Origin: Variovorax sp. ZS18.2.2 | Lineage (GTDB): Bacteria; Pseudomonadota; Gammaproteobacteria; Burkholderiales; Burkholderiaceae_C | Direction of reading: 5' to 3' | DNA: 64,000 nucleotides | NCBI RefSeq assembly: GCF_024701975.1 | Contig: NZ_JANLNM010000008.1 | Location: 1-64,000 of the forward strand | Shown: positions 42,685 through 51,346 of the stretch, piece by piece | Numbering within the stretch: position 1 is the stretch's first letter | Layout of the letters: each line of letters opens with the position of its first letter | Position numbers and translations under genes: made by a program | Notes under the pieces: generated by a model | What the model saw: the letters and a program-made list of their open reading frames with translations, nothing else | What the model was told of the DNA's origin: nothing | The model's database searches: none

Positions 42685-43311
42685 TCAGGTCGCCGCGTAG
42701 CGCCCCGGCTTGTGGTTGATCCACAAGAAGAGCCCCATCACCACCGCAGCCAGCACCGACCACCCCACGCGCTGCGGTGGAATCACGAACAGCGCGAGCA
42801 GCACCACCGTGCAGTCGACGCCGATCTGCACCTTGCCGGCTGGCCAGCCGCGCTTTTCCTGCAGGTACAGCGTCAGCACCGTCGCGCCCCCGAGGCTGGC
42901 GCGATGGCGCGCGAGGAACAGGCAGCCCGTGCCCAGCAGCAGGCCACCGAACACCGCGGCAAAAGCCGGGTGCAGTGAATCGATCGACAGATAGCGCGGC
43001 GCCCAGTCGGTCATCACCGACAGCAACGCGATCGCCGAGAAGGTCTTGAGCGTGAAAGCCCGGCCCATGTGGCGCCAGGCGAACCAGTAGAACGGCAGGT
43101 TCACCAGGAAGAACAGTTTGCCGAAGCTCACGCCGGTCGCGTAGTGCAGAAGGAACGCGACGCCCGCCGTGCCGCCCGTGAGCAGGCCCGCCTGGCCGAA
43201 CAGCATCATGGCGATGGCGACGAACAAGGTGCCCGAAAAGATCGCTTGGGCGTCGTCGAAGCGGGAATGGCGCAGCAGATCCGGCAGGTTGTTGGGTTGT
43301 GGCGCGTCCAT
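42685..43311 (-). CDS. YitT-family membrane protein
   Basis: A 208-residue integral membrane protein of the YitT (DUF161) family, function not established. Five to six hydrophobic segments are visible, for example FVAIAMMLFGQAGLLTGGTA and FAAVFGGLLLGTGCLFLARH, with the family landmark GLLTGGTAGVAFLLHY. It ends in a short basic tail. ATG at 43311. It lies 39 bp after the LysR gene on the same strand, so co-transcription is possible. Confidence 0.85.
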   Translation of the reverse strand: MDAPQPNNLPDLLRHSRFDDAQAIFSGTLFVAIAMMLFGQAGLLTGGTAGVAFLLHYATGVSFGKLFFLVNLPFYWFAWRHMGRAFTLKTFSAIALLSVMTDWAPRYLSIDSLHPAFAAVFGGLLLGTGCLFLARHRASLGGATVLTLYLQEKRGWPAGKVQIGVDCTVVLLALFVIPPQRVGWSVLAAVVMGLFLWINHKPGRYAAT

Positions 43312-43350
43312 GGCGGGGGTGACGCAAATCCCGCGCCACCCCGGGGCGCC

Positions 43351-44235
43351 TCACACCAGATGGGTGGCCAGCATCTCGCGGGCGCGGGTCACGAACCCCG
43401 TCTCGCCCCGGCGTCCGGGCAGGAGCTGGAACGCCACCTTGGGCAAGGCCGGCAGCCCGTGCGGCGCGGCCAGCCGGGTCACGCCTTCGCACACCGCCGA
43501 TTCGTTCAGACACGCGACCCCCAGCCCCGCGGCCAGCGCCGACTGCAACCCCGCCACGCCCGACGCGACGTGAGCGAGCACATACGGCACGCGCCGCCGC
43601 CGCAACAGCGCCACGGTGAACTGGTGCAGCGAGCAGGTGTCCGGCAGCGCCAGCAGCCGCACCGGCTCGCCCCGCGCCACGCGCAGGCCGGTGGCACCCA
43701 GCCACGCGAGCGATTCGCGCCGGATGAGCGAGGCCTTGGCGCCCTGCGTCGAGGAGGACGACGATGCACCCGCGATGTCCATCGCCAGGCCGACGTCGAA
43801 GTCGCCGTGCGCATAGGCGACCCGCAGCGCGTCGCTCTTCAGGATGCTCACGTTCAGCCGCACCTGCGGATAGCTTTCGCCCAGGCGGCCCAGCAACTGC
43901 GTGAGATCGCCGGGGCGGAAGTAGTCGGTTACGGCGACCCGCAATTCGCCCTGCAGCGTTTCGCCGTGCAGGTCGCGAAAGGCCTCGTCGCTGAGCGCGA
44001 GGATGCGCCGCGCGTACGCCAGCAGCCGCGTGCCCGCCTCGGTGGGCGCGACGCCAGCCTTGCTGCGCGTGAGCAGCGACTGGCCCGCCCGCTCCTCGAG
44101 CTTGCGCATCTGCTCGCTGACGGACGACTGCGAGAGGAACACGCGAGGGGCGGCCGCCGTGAGGCTGCCCGCGTCGATCACGGCCGCCAGCGTGCGAAGT
44201 TGTTCGAGGTCGAAGCTTTGCATGGCCTTATCCAT
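43351..44235 (-). CDS. LysR-family transcriptional regulator
   Basis: A 294-residue regulator. The winged HTH (about 8-67) reads LEQLRTLAAVIDAGSLTAAA, FLSQSSVSEQMRKLEERAG; the effector domain follows from GELRVAVTDYFRPG. ATG at 44235 or 44223; the second has AAGG close by. It is divergent from the tautomerase gene, and an 18-bp palindrome with a further half-site lies in the 99-bp gap, so control of the tautomerase and of itself is likely. The inducer is unknown. Confidence 0.9.
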   Translation of the reverse strand: MDKAMQSFDLEQLRTLAAVIDAGSLTAAAPRVFLSQSSVSEQMRKLEERAGQSLLTRSKAGVAPTEAGTRLLAYARRILALSDEAFRDLHGETLQGELRVAVTDYFRPGDLTQLLGRLGESYPQVRLNVSILKSDALRVAYAHGDFDVGLAMDIAGASSSSSTQGAKASLIRRESLAWLGATGLRVARGEPVRLLALPDTCSLHQFTVALLRRRRVPYVLAHVASGVAGLQSALAAGLGVACLNESAVCEGVTRLAAPHGLPALPKVAFQLLPGRRGETGFVTRAREMLATHLV

Positions 44236-44272
44236 CCGTTTATCCGATGGATTCCATCATATATTCCCGCTT

Positions 44273-44290
44273 TTCCGATGACCATCGGAA
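44273..44290. promoter_or_regulatory. LysR-type palindrome TTCCGATG-AC-CATCGGAA
   Basis: A perfect 18-bp palindrome between divergent lysR and the tautomerase gene. The half-site TCCGATG recurs at 44243-44249, as in LysR systems with a recognition site and an activation site. Confidence 0.65.
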
Positions 44291-44334
44291 TTCCAAAATC
44301 ACTCCATCGTTCATTCATTTCACAGGAGTCCACC

Positions 44335-44733
44335 ATGCCCCACATCGTTGTCCACCTCTCCGGCGAACCCGACACCGCCCTCACCCGCAAGACCGTCGAC
44401 ACCGTCGCCGAGCTCACCCAAAGCGTGCTCGGCAAGCAGCTGCCAGTGATCGCCATCACCGTGCAATACATCGCCGCCGACGCCTGGTTCATCGGCGGCC
44501 AGACGCTGGCATCGCTGGGCAAGTCGGCCTTTCACCTGGACATCAGCATCACCGACGAAACCAACACCAAGGCCGAGAAGGCGCGCTACCTGCGCGAGGT
44601 GCATGCGGCCATGACGAAGATCCGGCCGGACCTGCACGAGGTGTCGTACATCCACGTGATCGACGCGCGCGGCGCGGCCTACGGCTACGGCGGAAAGACC
44701 CAGGAATACCGCCACCAGCAGGCCGGGGTTTGA
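44335..44733 (+). CDS. 4-oxalocrotonate tautomerase-like enzyme
   Basis: A 132-residue tautomerase-superfamily protein with the required N-terminal proline after the initiator (MPHIVVHLSGEPD), the catalytic base once Met is removed. The first half, to about residue 60, resembles the 4-OT fold; YLREVHAAMTKI and EVSYIHVIDARG form the second half, giving a fused two-unit length rather than the 62-residue type. ATG at 44335 with CAGGAG nine bases before. Substrate unknown; divergent LysR suggests induction. Confidence 0.85.
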   Translation: MPHIVVHLSGEPDTALTRKTVDTVAELTQSVLGKQLPVIAITVQYIAADAWFIGGQTLASLGKSAFHLDISITDETNTKAEKARYLREVHAAMTKIRPDLHEVSYIHVIDARGAAYGYGGKTQEYRHQQAGV

Positions 44734-44764
44734 ACCCTTCGCGGGGGCATGGCACCATGCCGTC

Positions 44765-46126
44765 ATGCCCTCCGCAACCTCGCACGCCGACAGCCTCGGC
44801 AATCCGCTCACCCTCGACGACCCCGCCAGCCTCGCGCTGGTCGACGACTTCGTCATGGGCTTCATCTCGACCGAATCGCGCGCCGTCAACCTCATCGCGC
44901 TGGCCGACACCGATGCGAGCCCCATCGTGCAGGCGTACTGCGCCACGCTGCACCTCTTTGCTGAATCGCGCGATGCCGTGGCCAACGCGCGGCCGTTTCT
45001 CGCGAAGGCCCGTGCCGGCGCCGCGTGCGCCACACCGCGCGAGCAGCGCTACATCGCGGCCATCGAGGCGTGGGCGGACGGCGACATCGCCCGCGCCATC
45101 GCGCTGCACGCGGAGCAGGCACACGAATTTCCGCGCGATCTCGTCTCGGTCAAGCTGGGCCAGTACCACTGCTTCAACACCGGCGACTGCCCCGGCATGC
45201 TGCGGCTCGCGCTCGCGGTGCTTCCTTCGGCGGCCGACGTAGCCTACGTGCACGGCATGGCCGCCTTCGGCTACGAGCAGTGCCACCTGATGCGCGAGGC
45301 CGAGGCCAGCGCGCGGCTGGCCATCGCCATGTGCCGCAAGGAGCCCTGGGCACACCACGCACTCGCGCATGTGATGCTCACCGAAGGCCGGCTCGCCGAA
45401 GGGCTGGCGTTCATGGAAAGCGTGAGCGACACCTGGATCGGCCTGAACTCCTTCATGGTCACGCACAACTGGTGGCACGTGGCGCTGTTCCTGATCGACC
45501 TGGGCCGCGACGCCGAAGCGCTCGCGGTGTACGACGAGCATGCATGGGGCGTGGTCAAGGACTACTCGCAGGACCAGATCGGCGCCGTCTCGCTGCTCGC
45601 GCGCCTGGAGCTCGCGGGCATCGACGTGGGTGCGCGCTGGAACGACGTGGCCGGTTACCTGCTGCAGCGCCAGGCCGACCACGTGCTGCCTTTTCTCGAT
45701 CTGCAATACCTCTACGGCCTCGCACGCGCCGGACGGCCCGAGGCCGATGCGCTGCTGCACAACATCGAGGCGTTCGCACCCAACGCACCGCCCTCGACGC
45801 GCGCCGCATGGCAGCGCGTCTGCGTGCCGGCCGCGCACGGGCTCGTGGCCCATGCGCGCGGCGATTTCTCAGCCGCCATCGATGGCCTGGGCGTCGCGCT
45901 GCCGCGCATGATCGAGATCGGCGGCAGCCATGCGCAGCGCGATCTTTTCGAGCAGGTGTACCTCGATGCATTGATACGCACCGGCAGCGAGTCCACGCTC
46001 GCGGCGGCGCAGGGCATCTTGCAGCAGCAGCTCAACGGCCAGCCCGAGTCGCTGCGGCTGCGGCGACAGGCGGGGGCCGTTTATGCGCGGCTGGGCCTCG
46101 GGCAACTCGCTGCGGGAGTCACCTGA
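44765..46126 (+). CDS. TTC38-like tetratricopeptide protein
   Basis: A 453-residue cytoplasmic helical-repeat protein of the TTC38 family, better known from eukaryotes. Key zones are LVSVKLGQYHCFNTGDCPGM, HGMAAFGYEQCHLMREAEAS, WAHHALAHVMLTEGR and HNWWHVALFLIDLGRDAEAL, the last being the family signature. There is no signal peptide or enzyme motif. Molecular function is not known. ATG at 44765. It follows the tautomerase by 31 bp and may be co-transcribed. Confidence 0.85.
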   Translation: MPSATSHADSLGNPLTLDDPASLALVDDFVMGFISTESRAVNLIALADTDASPIVQAYCATLHLFAESRDAVANARPFLAKARAGAACATPREQRYIAAIEAWADGDIARAIALHAEQAHEFPRDLVSVKLGQYHCFNTGDCPGMLRLALAVLPSAADVAYVHGMAAFGYEQCHLMREAEASARLAIAMCRKEPWAHHALAHVMLTEGRLAEGLAFMESVSDTWIGLNSFMVTHNWWHVALFLIDLGRDAEALAVYDEHAWGVVKDYSQDQIGAVSLLARLELAGIDVGARWNDVAGYLLQRQADHVLPFLDLQYLYGLARAGRPEADALLHNIEAFAPNAPPSTRAAWQRVCVPAAHGLVAHARGDFSAAIDGLGVALPRMIEIGGSHAQRDLFEQVYLDALIRTGSESTLAAAQGILQQQLNGQPESLRLRRQAGAVYARLGLGQLAAGVT

Positions 46127-46138
46127 GCGCGCGTGCGC

Positions 46139-46837
46139 TCAGTCCTCGTTCTTCTTGAGGTGCCGCGTCTGGTCGTAAGTCGGCTGCGGCGGCAGGTCGG
46201 CGAGGTGGCGCGTGTCGGCCCATTCGACAATCTCGATCGCATCCGGCGCGGCCGGATCGGCGATGCGGATGCGGTTGAAGCCCGCATTGGGAATGTCGCT
46301 CTGGCGCGGCCCGCTGAGGCTCAGCCCCTTCGCGGTGCGCCACACCATGTCGAGCACGCCGCCGTGGGTGACGACGATCAGGTGCTGTCCCTTGTGGGCG
46401 GTGGCGATGGTGCCGAGCGCCGCGACGATGCGCGCATGAAACTCGCGCGCCGTCTCGCCCTCGGGCATCGCGTGGTCTTCGCGGAACTCCAGCCACTCTT
46501 CCCACGCGCGCGGATGCAGGCTCTGGATCTCGTCGGAGCGCATGCCCTCGACGATGCCGAAGTACTGCTCCCGCAATCCCGCCGAGGTGACCACCGGCAG
46601 CGACAACTGCAGCGCCGCCGGGGCGGCCGTCTGCTGGGCGCGCATGAGGTCGCTGCTGATCAGGTGCTGTGCCGTTTCGCCCGCCAGGCGCAGGCCGATG
46701 CGCCTGGCCTGTTCATGGCCGATGTCGTTGAGCGGCACATCCGCATGCCCCTGGAAGCGCAGTTCGCGGTTCCAGGCGGTTTCGCCGTGACGGATCAGGA
46801 TGAGGTCGGTGGTGGTGTCGGGTTTGGGCGTTGGCAT
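46139..46837 (-). CDS. Histidine phosphatase family protein
   Basis: A 232-residue phosphoglycerate-mutase-like protein. The catalytic LILIRHGETAWNRELRFQGH gives RHG; the second His lies in LIVVTHGGVLDMVW; the acid Glu is in the MPEGETAREF region. The family includes cofactor-dependent mutases, GpmB-like phosphatases and CobC; the specific reaction cannot be told. ATG at 46837. It lies 31 bp after the YIP1-like gene on the same strand. Confidence 0.88.
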   Translation of the reverse strand: MPTPKPDTTTDLILIRHGETAWNRELRFQGHADVPLNDIGHEQARRIGLRLAGETAQHLISSDLMRAQQTAAPAALQLSLPVVTSAGLREQYFGIVEGMRSDEIQSLHPRAWEEWLEFREDHAMPEGETAREFHARIVAALGTIATAHKGQHLIVVTHGGVLDMVWRTAKGLSLSGPRQSDIPNAGFNRIRIADPAAPDAIEIVEWADTRHLADLPPQPTYDQTRHLKKNED

Positions 46838-46868
46838 TGCCGCCCATTTTCCACCGTGCGCGTGACGC

Positions 46869-47522
46869 TCAGGTTTTTGCGGCCGCCAGTTGTTGCACGG
46901 CCGCCACCGCTTCGCTTGCGAAGCCCAGGCCCGTGCCCATGCCGACGCGCGCGGGCGACGGCGTGAGCAGCGCCAGCACCCAGACGATCACGAAGCCGCC
47001 GACGATGGCGCAGATCACCACCACCGCGGTGTACGCAATGGCCTTGTCGAGCGGGCACTTCATCAGCACCGGCAGGCCCAGGTAGATCAGGTAGATGCCG
47101 TAGAGCGCCGCCACCCCGCCCAGCACCGACAGCGAAGGCAGCAGGCTGAAGATGCCGCCGACAAAGCCCGCCGTGCTCGCATAGGCCGAGAGTTTGAGTG
47201 CGCCGATCTGGCTCTTGGTGCCTTCGAAGGTCGGCGCCATGGCGTCGATGATGAGCGCCAGCACGAACACCATCACCAGCGACAGCACGTAGCCCACGAT
47301 CATGTGGGCGAGCCCCGCGACGATCGGCACGCGGAAGTTCACGCCGAAGACACCGAGGCCGACCACCGAGAGGCCGATGAAACTCGCCACCGCTGGAATC
47401 AGCGCGAGGATCATCACGTAGTTCTTGTAGAGCGAAGCGGCATCGGCCGGCTCCGCGTCGATCACTGGCCAGGTGGCCTTGGGTTTGAGCAGGATGTCCT
47501 GCACGCGTTGAACCAGGTTCAT
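46869..47522 (-). CDS. YIP1-family membrane protein
   Basis: A 217-residue integral membrane protein of the YIP1/DUF1282 family. The conserved start MNLVQRVQDILLKPKATWPV is followed by about five membrane helices, such as YVLSLVMVFVLALIIDAMAP and AIAYTAVVVICAIVGGFVIV. Function is not established. ATG at 47522 is clear because the conserved motif begins there. It is divergent from the alpha/beta hydrolase gene. Confidence 0.87.
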   Translation of the reverse strand: MNLVQRVQDILLKPKATWPVIDAEPADAASLYKNYVMILALIPAVASFIGLSVVGLGVFGVNFRVPIVAGLAHMIVGYVLSLVMVFVLALIIDAMAPTFEGTKSQIGALKLSAYASTAGFVGGIFSLLPSLSVLGGVAALYGIYLIYLGLPVLMKCPLDKAIAYTAVVVICAIVGGFVIVWVLALLTPSPARVGMGTGLGFASEAVAAVQQLAAAKT

Positions 47523-47705
47523 TTGTTGTCCTCGACATGAAGCAAAAAACGGAAACGGGAGAGGCGCGCGCGGGGTGCGTCGTGCAGCGCCGGAAAGTAT
47601 GTCGATCAAGACCCTCAATGGCTGCTGGCCATGAAGCCTATGCCGTGACCTATGCCGTGATCTATACCGTTCCGCCGGCTTGCCGCGATCGCGCAAAATC
47701 GCCCC

Positions 47706-48416
47706 ATGCCCCAACTTGTCCTGCTGCCCGGCCTCGCCTGCGACGAGCGCCTCTGGGAGGCCCAGCGGCCTGCCCTTCCCTCCGCCTTCGACGCCCGCGT
47801 GAGCGACGTCCAGACGCGCAACGACACCGTCGAAACCATGGCCGCGGCCGTGCTGCGCGAGCACGCGGGGCCGCTGGTGCTCTGCGGTGCCTCGATGGGC
47901 GGCATGGTCGCGATGGAGGCGGCCCGCCAGGCACCCGAACGCATCGCCGGGCTCGCCCTGCTCGGCACCAGCGCGCGGCCCGAGACGCCCGAGATGTTCA
48001 CGCTGCGCGAAGGCGCCATCGAACTCTTCGAACGCGGCGAGGCACGCGACGTGATCGAGGCGAATGTCTATTTCGCCTTCCATCCCACGCAAGCCGACGA
48101 CCCGGTGCTGGTGCGGCGCTATCTCGACATCGTGCTCGATGCCGGTACGGCCCAGCTCATTGCCCAGAACCGCGCGGTGATGCGGCGCCCCGATGCGCGC
48201 ACCCACCTGGCCTCGCTTCGCGCGCCGGTGTTGTTGATGTGCGGCGACGACGACAAGCTCGCGCCGCCCGAGCACACGCGCGAGATGGCGGAACTGCTGC
48301 CGCAGGCCGAGGTCGTGTGGGTGCCGCAGTGCGGCCACATGCTGACGATGGAGAAGCCCGATTTCGTCAACGCGGCGTTGAACGCCTGGCTCGCGAAGAC
48401 CTTTCCGTCGGCCTGA
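47706..48416 (+). CDS. Alpha/beta hydrolase
   Basis: A 236-residue hydrolase. The oxyanion region is LVLLPGLACDERLW, the nucleophile elbow LCGASMGGMVAMEAA (G-x-S-x-G), the acid lies in LMCGDDDKLAPP, and the base His in VPQCGHMLTME. No signal peptide. The substrate could be an ester or similar small molecule. ATG at 47706. It is convergent with pcp, 21 bp apart. Confidence 0.88.
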   Translation: MPQLVLLPGLACDERLWEAQRPALPSAFDARVSDVQTRNDTVETMAAAVLREHAGPLVLCGASMGGMVAMEAARQAPERIAGLALLGTSARPETPEMFTLREGAIELFERGEARDVIEANVYFAFHPTQADDPVLVRRYLDIVLDAGTAQLIAQNRAVMRRPDARTHLASLRAPVLLMCGDDDKLAPPEHTREMAELLPQAEVVWVPQCGHMLTMEKPDFVNAALNAWLAKTFPSA

Positions 48417-48437
48417 AGAGGCTCGGCGCTTCAGCGC

Positions 48438-49130
48438 TCAGTGCAGCTGGCCGCCGGTCTCGGCCACGTCCTGCTTCACCGCGAGCGCGGTGGCGACCGC
48501 GATGCGCAGCGCCTCGGTCATCGTGGCGAGCGACATGCTCGGCGCACCCGGAAAACGCGCCGCCTGCTCCGGCAGGTAGGGAATGTGGATGAAGCCACCG
48601 CGCAGGCCCGGCAAACCGGATACCGGATGCGTCGCGATGCGGTGCATCAGCCCGTAGAAGATGTGGTTGCAGACGAAGGTGCCCGCGCTGTTCGACACCG
48701 AAGACGGAATGCCGGCCGCGCGCAGGTCGCGCACGATGGCCTTGATCGGCAACGTCGAGAAATAGGCAGCGGGCGCGCCCGGCACCACCGGCAGGTCGAT
48801 CGGCTGGTGGCCCGCGTTGTCGGCGATGCGCCCGTCGTCGATGTTGATCGCGATGCGCTCGGGCGTGATCTCCGAGCGCCCGCCGGCCTGGCCGACGCAA
48901 AGCACCAGTTGCGGTTTCAGTTCGTCCATGGCGCTCGCGAGCGCCTCGATGGCGTCGCCGAAGACGCAAGGCATCTGGCGCGCATGCACCGTGGCGCGGC
49001 CGATCTTCGCGCCGTCGAGTGCGCGCACAGCCTCCCATGACGGGTTGATGGCTTCGCGGTCGAACGGGTCGAAGCCGGTGAGCAATACACGCAACGGCGG
49101 GGAGGATCTGGGCGACTTCGGCTGGGTCAT
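48438..49130 (-). CDS. pcp: Pyroglutamyl peptidase I
   Basis: A 230-residue cytoplasmic cysteine peptidase (family C15) removing N-terminal pyroglutamate. VLLTGFDPFDREAINPSWEAV is the family start; catalytic residues are E91 (ITPERIAINIDD), C154 (GTFVCNHIFYG) and H182 (GFIHIPYLPEQ). ATG at 49130. It lies 41 bp after a small secreted protein gene, itself 17 bp after a lipoprotein with a related but Ser-substituted domain, so all three are probably one operon. The product 5-oxoproline is the substrate of PxpABC encoded at 52299-54761. Confidence 0.96.
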   Translation of the reverse strand: MTQPKSPRSSPPLRVLLTGFDPFDREAINPSWEAVRALDGAKIGRATVHARQMPCVFGDAIEALASAMDELKPQLVLCVGQAGGRSEITPERIAINIDDGRIADNAGHQPIDLPVVPGAPAAYFSTLPIKAIVRDLRAAGIPSSVSNSAGTFVCNHIFYGLMHRIATHPVSGLPGLRGGFIHIPYLPEQAARFPGAPSMSLATMTEALRIAVATALAVKQDVAETGGQLH

Positions 49131-49171
49131 GGGTCCGAAGGTACCGCAGAAACCCTTCCAGGCGGGTGTTG

Positions 49172-49429
49172 CTATTTCTTGGGCGCCAGGTCGAGTGGGC
49201 TTGCGGGCAGGTCGCTGCGCCGCGTCTTCGGCTTCTCTTCGATCTTGCAGCCGCTGTCCTGGAACGGGCCGGACAGCCGGTCCCAGTCGGAGTTGATGAC
49301 CTGCTGATAGCACACGACTTTGCCGCTCTCCTTGTGCTTGAACAGATAGAACCCGCCGACCGGTTGGGCCAGCGCGATGTTGCAGGCGGCAACGCTACCG
49401 AGGATGAATGCGAGGGCTGCGAATTTCAT
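49172..49429 (-). CDS. Small secreted protein of unknown function
   Basis: An 85-residue protein with a Sec signal (KFAALAFILGSVAACNIALA, probable cleavage after ALA-Q). The mature 64 residues hold GGFYLFKHKESGKVVCYQQV and FQDSGCKIEE; the two Cys could form a disulfide. The AAC before the cleavage site resembles a lipobox but lacks a good Leu context. ATG at 49429. It lies between the C15-like lipoprotein and pcp; a role with them is inferred only from position. Confidence 0.65.
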   Translation of the reverse strand: MKFAALAFILGSVAACNIALAQPVGGFYLFKHKESGKVVCYQQVINSDWDRLSGPFQDSGCKIEEKPKTRRSDLPASPLDLAPKK

Positions 49430-49446
49430 GGTCTTCTTCCTGGAGA

Positions 49447-51120
49447 TCAAGGTGCGGACGACGTTGCCAGGCTTTTCGCCACCGCAAAAATCAGATTGCG
49501 GGACTGCGCGACGATCTTGTCGCGATTGGCCTCGAAGCCCGCACTGGTGACTCCGCTTGGCGTCTGCATGGTCGGCGTGTGAATATGGCCTGCCGGAATG
49601 GTGAGCCCAAAAATGTCGCGCATCAAGGTGTTGCGATAGGCACTGGCATTGGAGAGATAGTTGCCTCCGCCGCCATTGAGCGCGCAGTTGGTTTCCAGGG
49701 GGCTTGGTCTGGCAGCCGCCTGGGCGACGCCATACGCTTCGAAGTACTTTTGGAGCGCGGCCGGTTTGTCCGCCGTCGAGGCTGCGTAGTAGGCGTCGAG
49801 GGCCGCCTTTTCGTTGGCCTTGGCCAGGTTGTAAGCCGCTTCCGTGTCCGAGGCTGCCTGGGTGCACGGGCCGACGTCATAGTCGTCATTCCGGGCCACC
49901 GCCCAACCGCCCCCCTCCAGGTCCGCACCGGTCTTGGCCTCGATGAGCTGCTGAAACGGCAAGGTTGCGGCGATGAATTGCGGCGGTGCATCCCTTCTCC
50001 ACGGAGTGGGCGAATAGCCCAGCCATCGTTGTGGTGGATTGATGTCGCACTCGAGCGTCGCAGGGAGACCGTCGCCTTCGCAGGGCGGGTTCAAGTTGTC
50101 GTTGCCGACAAAATTCGCGAAGTGATAGCGCCCGTTGTAGTGCTCCAGGTCGAAACTGGAACGGCCTTGGCTCATGGTGACGGACGCATCGACGCGCTTG
50201 CTGCCGGGCTTGAACCAGGGCCCCAGCGTGTCCTCCTGCATGCCGGCGATGAAGGGGCCGTAGTTGACGGGCAGGATGAAGGTGTGGATCACCGCTGTGG
50301 TGCCGTCGGCCAGCGCCACGGTATTGCCGTCCAGCGACAGGATGGTCGCCCCCGAAGGATTGCCCTTGAGCATCCCCAACTGTCCGTCCTTGCCGGCGGC
50401 GCCCAGTGTGAATGGATCAAAGCCGCTCACAAGAATGCGCTTGTACTGCGGCCCCTCGGGGAAATCGATGGCGTACTGGCCGCGCGAGGCGCGTTCGAAC
50501 TCGTTCTGCAATGCGGCGCGCTGGTCGTCCGAGAGAGGGAAGTCGGGCTTCCACTGGCGCAGCGCCAGCGTCATGGTGAGGCGCGCCCAATACAACATGC
50601 GGTCGTCGCTCTTGGACAAGGTGCCCTGCACGACGCGCCCCTGAACGCGGTCCAGCGCCGCCTGCCAGAGCTTCACGCCCTCGCTCTTGAGCAGCGTCAC
50701 CGCCTCGTCGTAGCTCGATGCGCCGGCCATGCCGTTGTTGCACAGCTTCGCGGCAAAGTCGGGGCCGAACTTGTCGAATCCGCTGGCCTGCAGGAGCTGC
50801 TGCGAGAAGCTCAGCGCGTCGCTGCTTGCGAGCTTGTTGGGCAGGCGTTGTTCCTCGTAGGACGCCGCCACGGTGGTGTCCATCGCGCACTTGGCCTGAA
50901 CCGGTGGCGGTGGCGGCGGACTCGTCGTCGGTGGCTGCGCAGGAGGCGGTGGCGTGCTTCCGGCAGCAGCAGCAGCAGCGGCCGCCGCCATGGCCGCGAG
51001 CGTGGCCGGATCGGCCCCGCCGCCTCCGCCCCCACCGCCGCAACTGGCAAGCGCCAGGGCGCAGACACCGAGCGCGGCGCCCGTCTGGAGCCGCCGCCGT
51101 GTGGTCTTCGTTTTCTTCAT
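49447..51120 (-). CDS. Lipoprotein with C15 peptidase-like domain, Ser at the Cys position
   Basis: A 557-residue lipoprotein: signal with lipobox LASC (Cys27), poly-Gly, poly-Ala and Pro-rich tether to about residue 75, a helical region of about 150 residues, then a domain resembling pyroglutamyl peptidase. RILVSGFDPFTLG (229-240) matches the family start; E326 (FDLEHYN) aligns with the catalytic Glu; S490 (NYLSNASAY) falls where pcp has its Cys; H514 (GHIHTPT) aligns with the catalytic His. About 110 extra residues lie between these. It may be a surface or periplasmic Ser-type pyroglutamyl hydrolase, or an inactive binder. ATG at 51120. The alignment is by eye against the pcp next door. Confidence 0.72.
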   Translation of the reverse strand: MKKTKTTRRRLQTGAALGVCALALASCGGGGGGGGADPATLAAMAAAAAAAAAGSTPPPPAQPPTTSPPPPPPVQAKCAMDTTVAASYEEQRLPNKLASSDALSFSQQLLQASGFDKFGPDFAAKLCNNGMAGASSYDEAVTLLKSEGVKLWQAALDRVQGRVVQGTLSKSDDRMLYWARLTMTLALRQWKPDFPLSDDQRAALQNEFERASRGQYAIDFPEGPQYKRILVSGFDPFTLGAAGKDGQLGMLKGNPSGATILSLDGNTVALADGTTAVIHTFILPVNYGPFIAGMQEDTLGPWFKPGSKRVDASVTMSQGRSSFDLEHYNGRYHFANFVGNDNLNPPCEGDGLPATLECDINPPQRWLGYSPTPWRRDAPPQFIAATLPFQQLIEAKTGADLEGGGWAVARNDDYDVGPCTQAASDTEAAYNLAKANEKAALDAYYAASTADKPAALQKYFEAYGVAQAAARPSPLETNCALNGGGGNYLSNASAYRNTLMRDIFGLTIPAGHIHTPTMQTPSGVTSAGFEANRDKIVAQSRNLIFAVAKSLATSSAP

Positions 51121-51177
51121 CTCTTCCCTTCCCTGCTCGGGTGACGTGAAAGCCGGGTGCGCCCACTGGCACGACTT

Positions 51178-51210
51178 CTGCAACCGCCGATGTGAAGGCG
51201 GCGGTTGCAG
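51178..51210. promoter_or_regulatory. Perfect 12-bp inverted repeat between lipoprotein and lysR
   Basis: CTGCAACCGCCG (51178-51189) and CGGCGGTTGCAG (51199-51210), 9-base spacer. It sits 58 bases upstream of the lipoprotein ATG in the divergent region; operator or leader hairpin, without a T-run. Confidence 0.5.
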
Positions 51211-51346
51211 AGGGCGGGTTGCACCTCTCTGTGTGTGTGACGGCTTTATGAAAACATGGCGCCTCGGTGGCTGTCGAACGAGTTTTTGTTGAAGAGGCCG
51301 ATAAAAAAAATTCGCAAGGCACCCGGACGCAGGGAGAGACTCATCC

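Noticed and set aside
40982..43705. A 907-codon open frame on the minus strand
   Set aside because: It lies opposite the second binding protein and amidase, which have full family motifs. The frame is Arg/Ala/His-rich with no domain, as expected for antisense frames in high-GC DNA.
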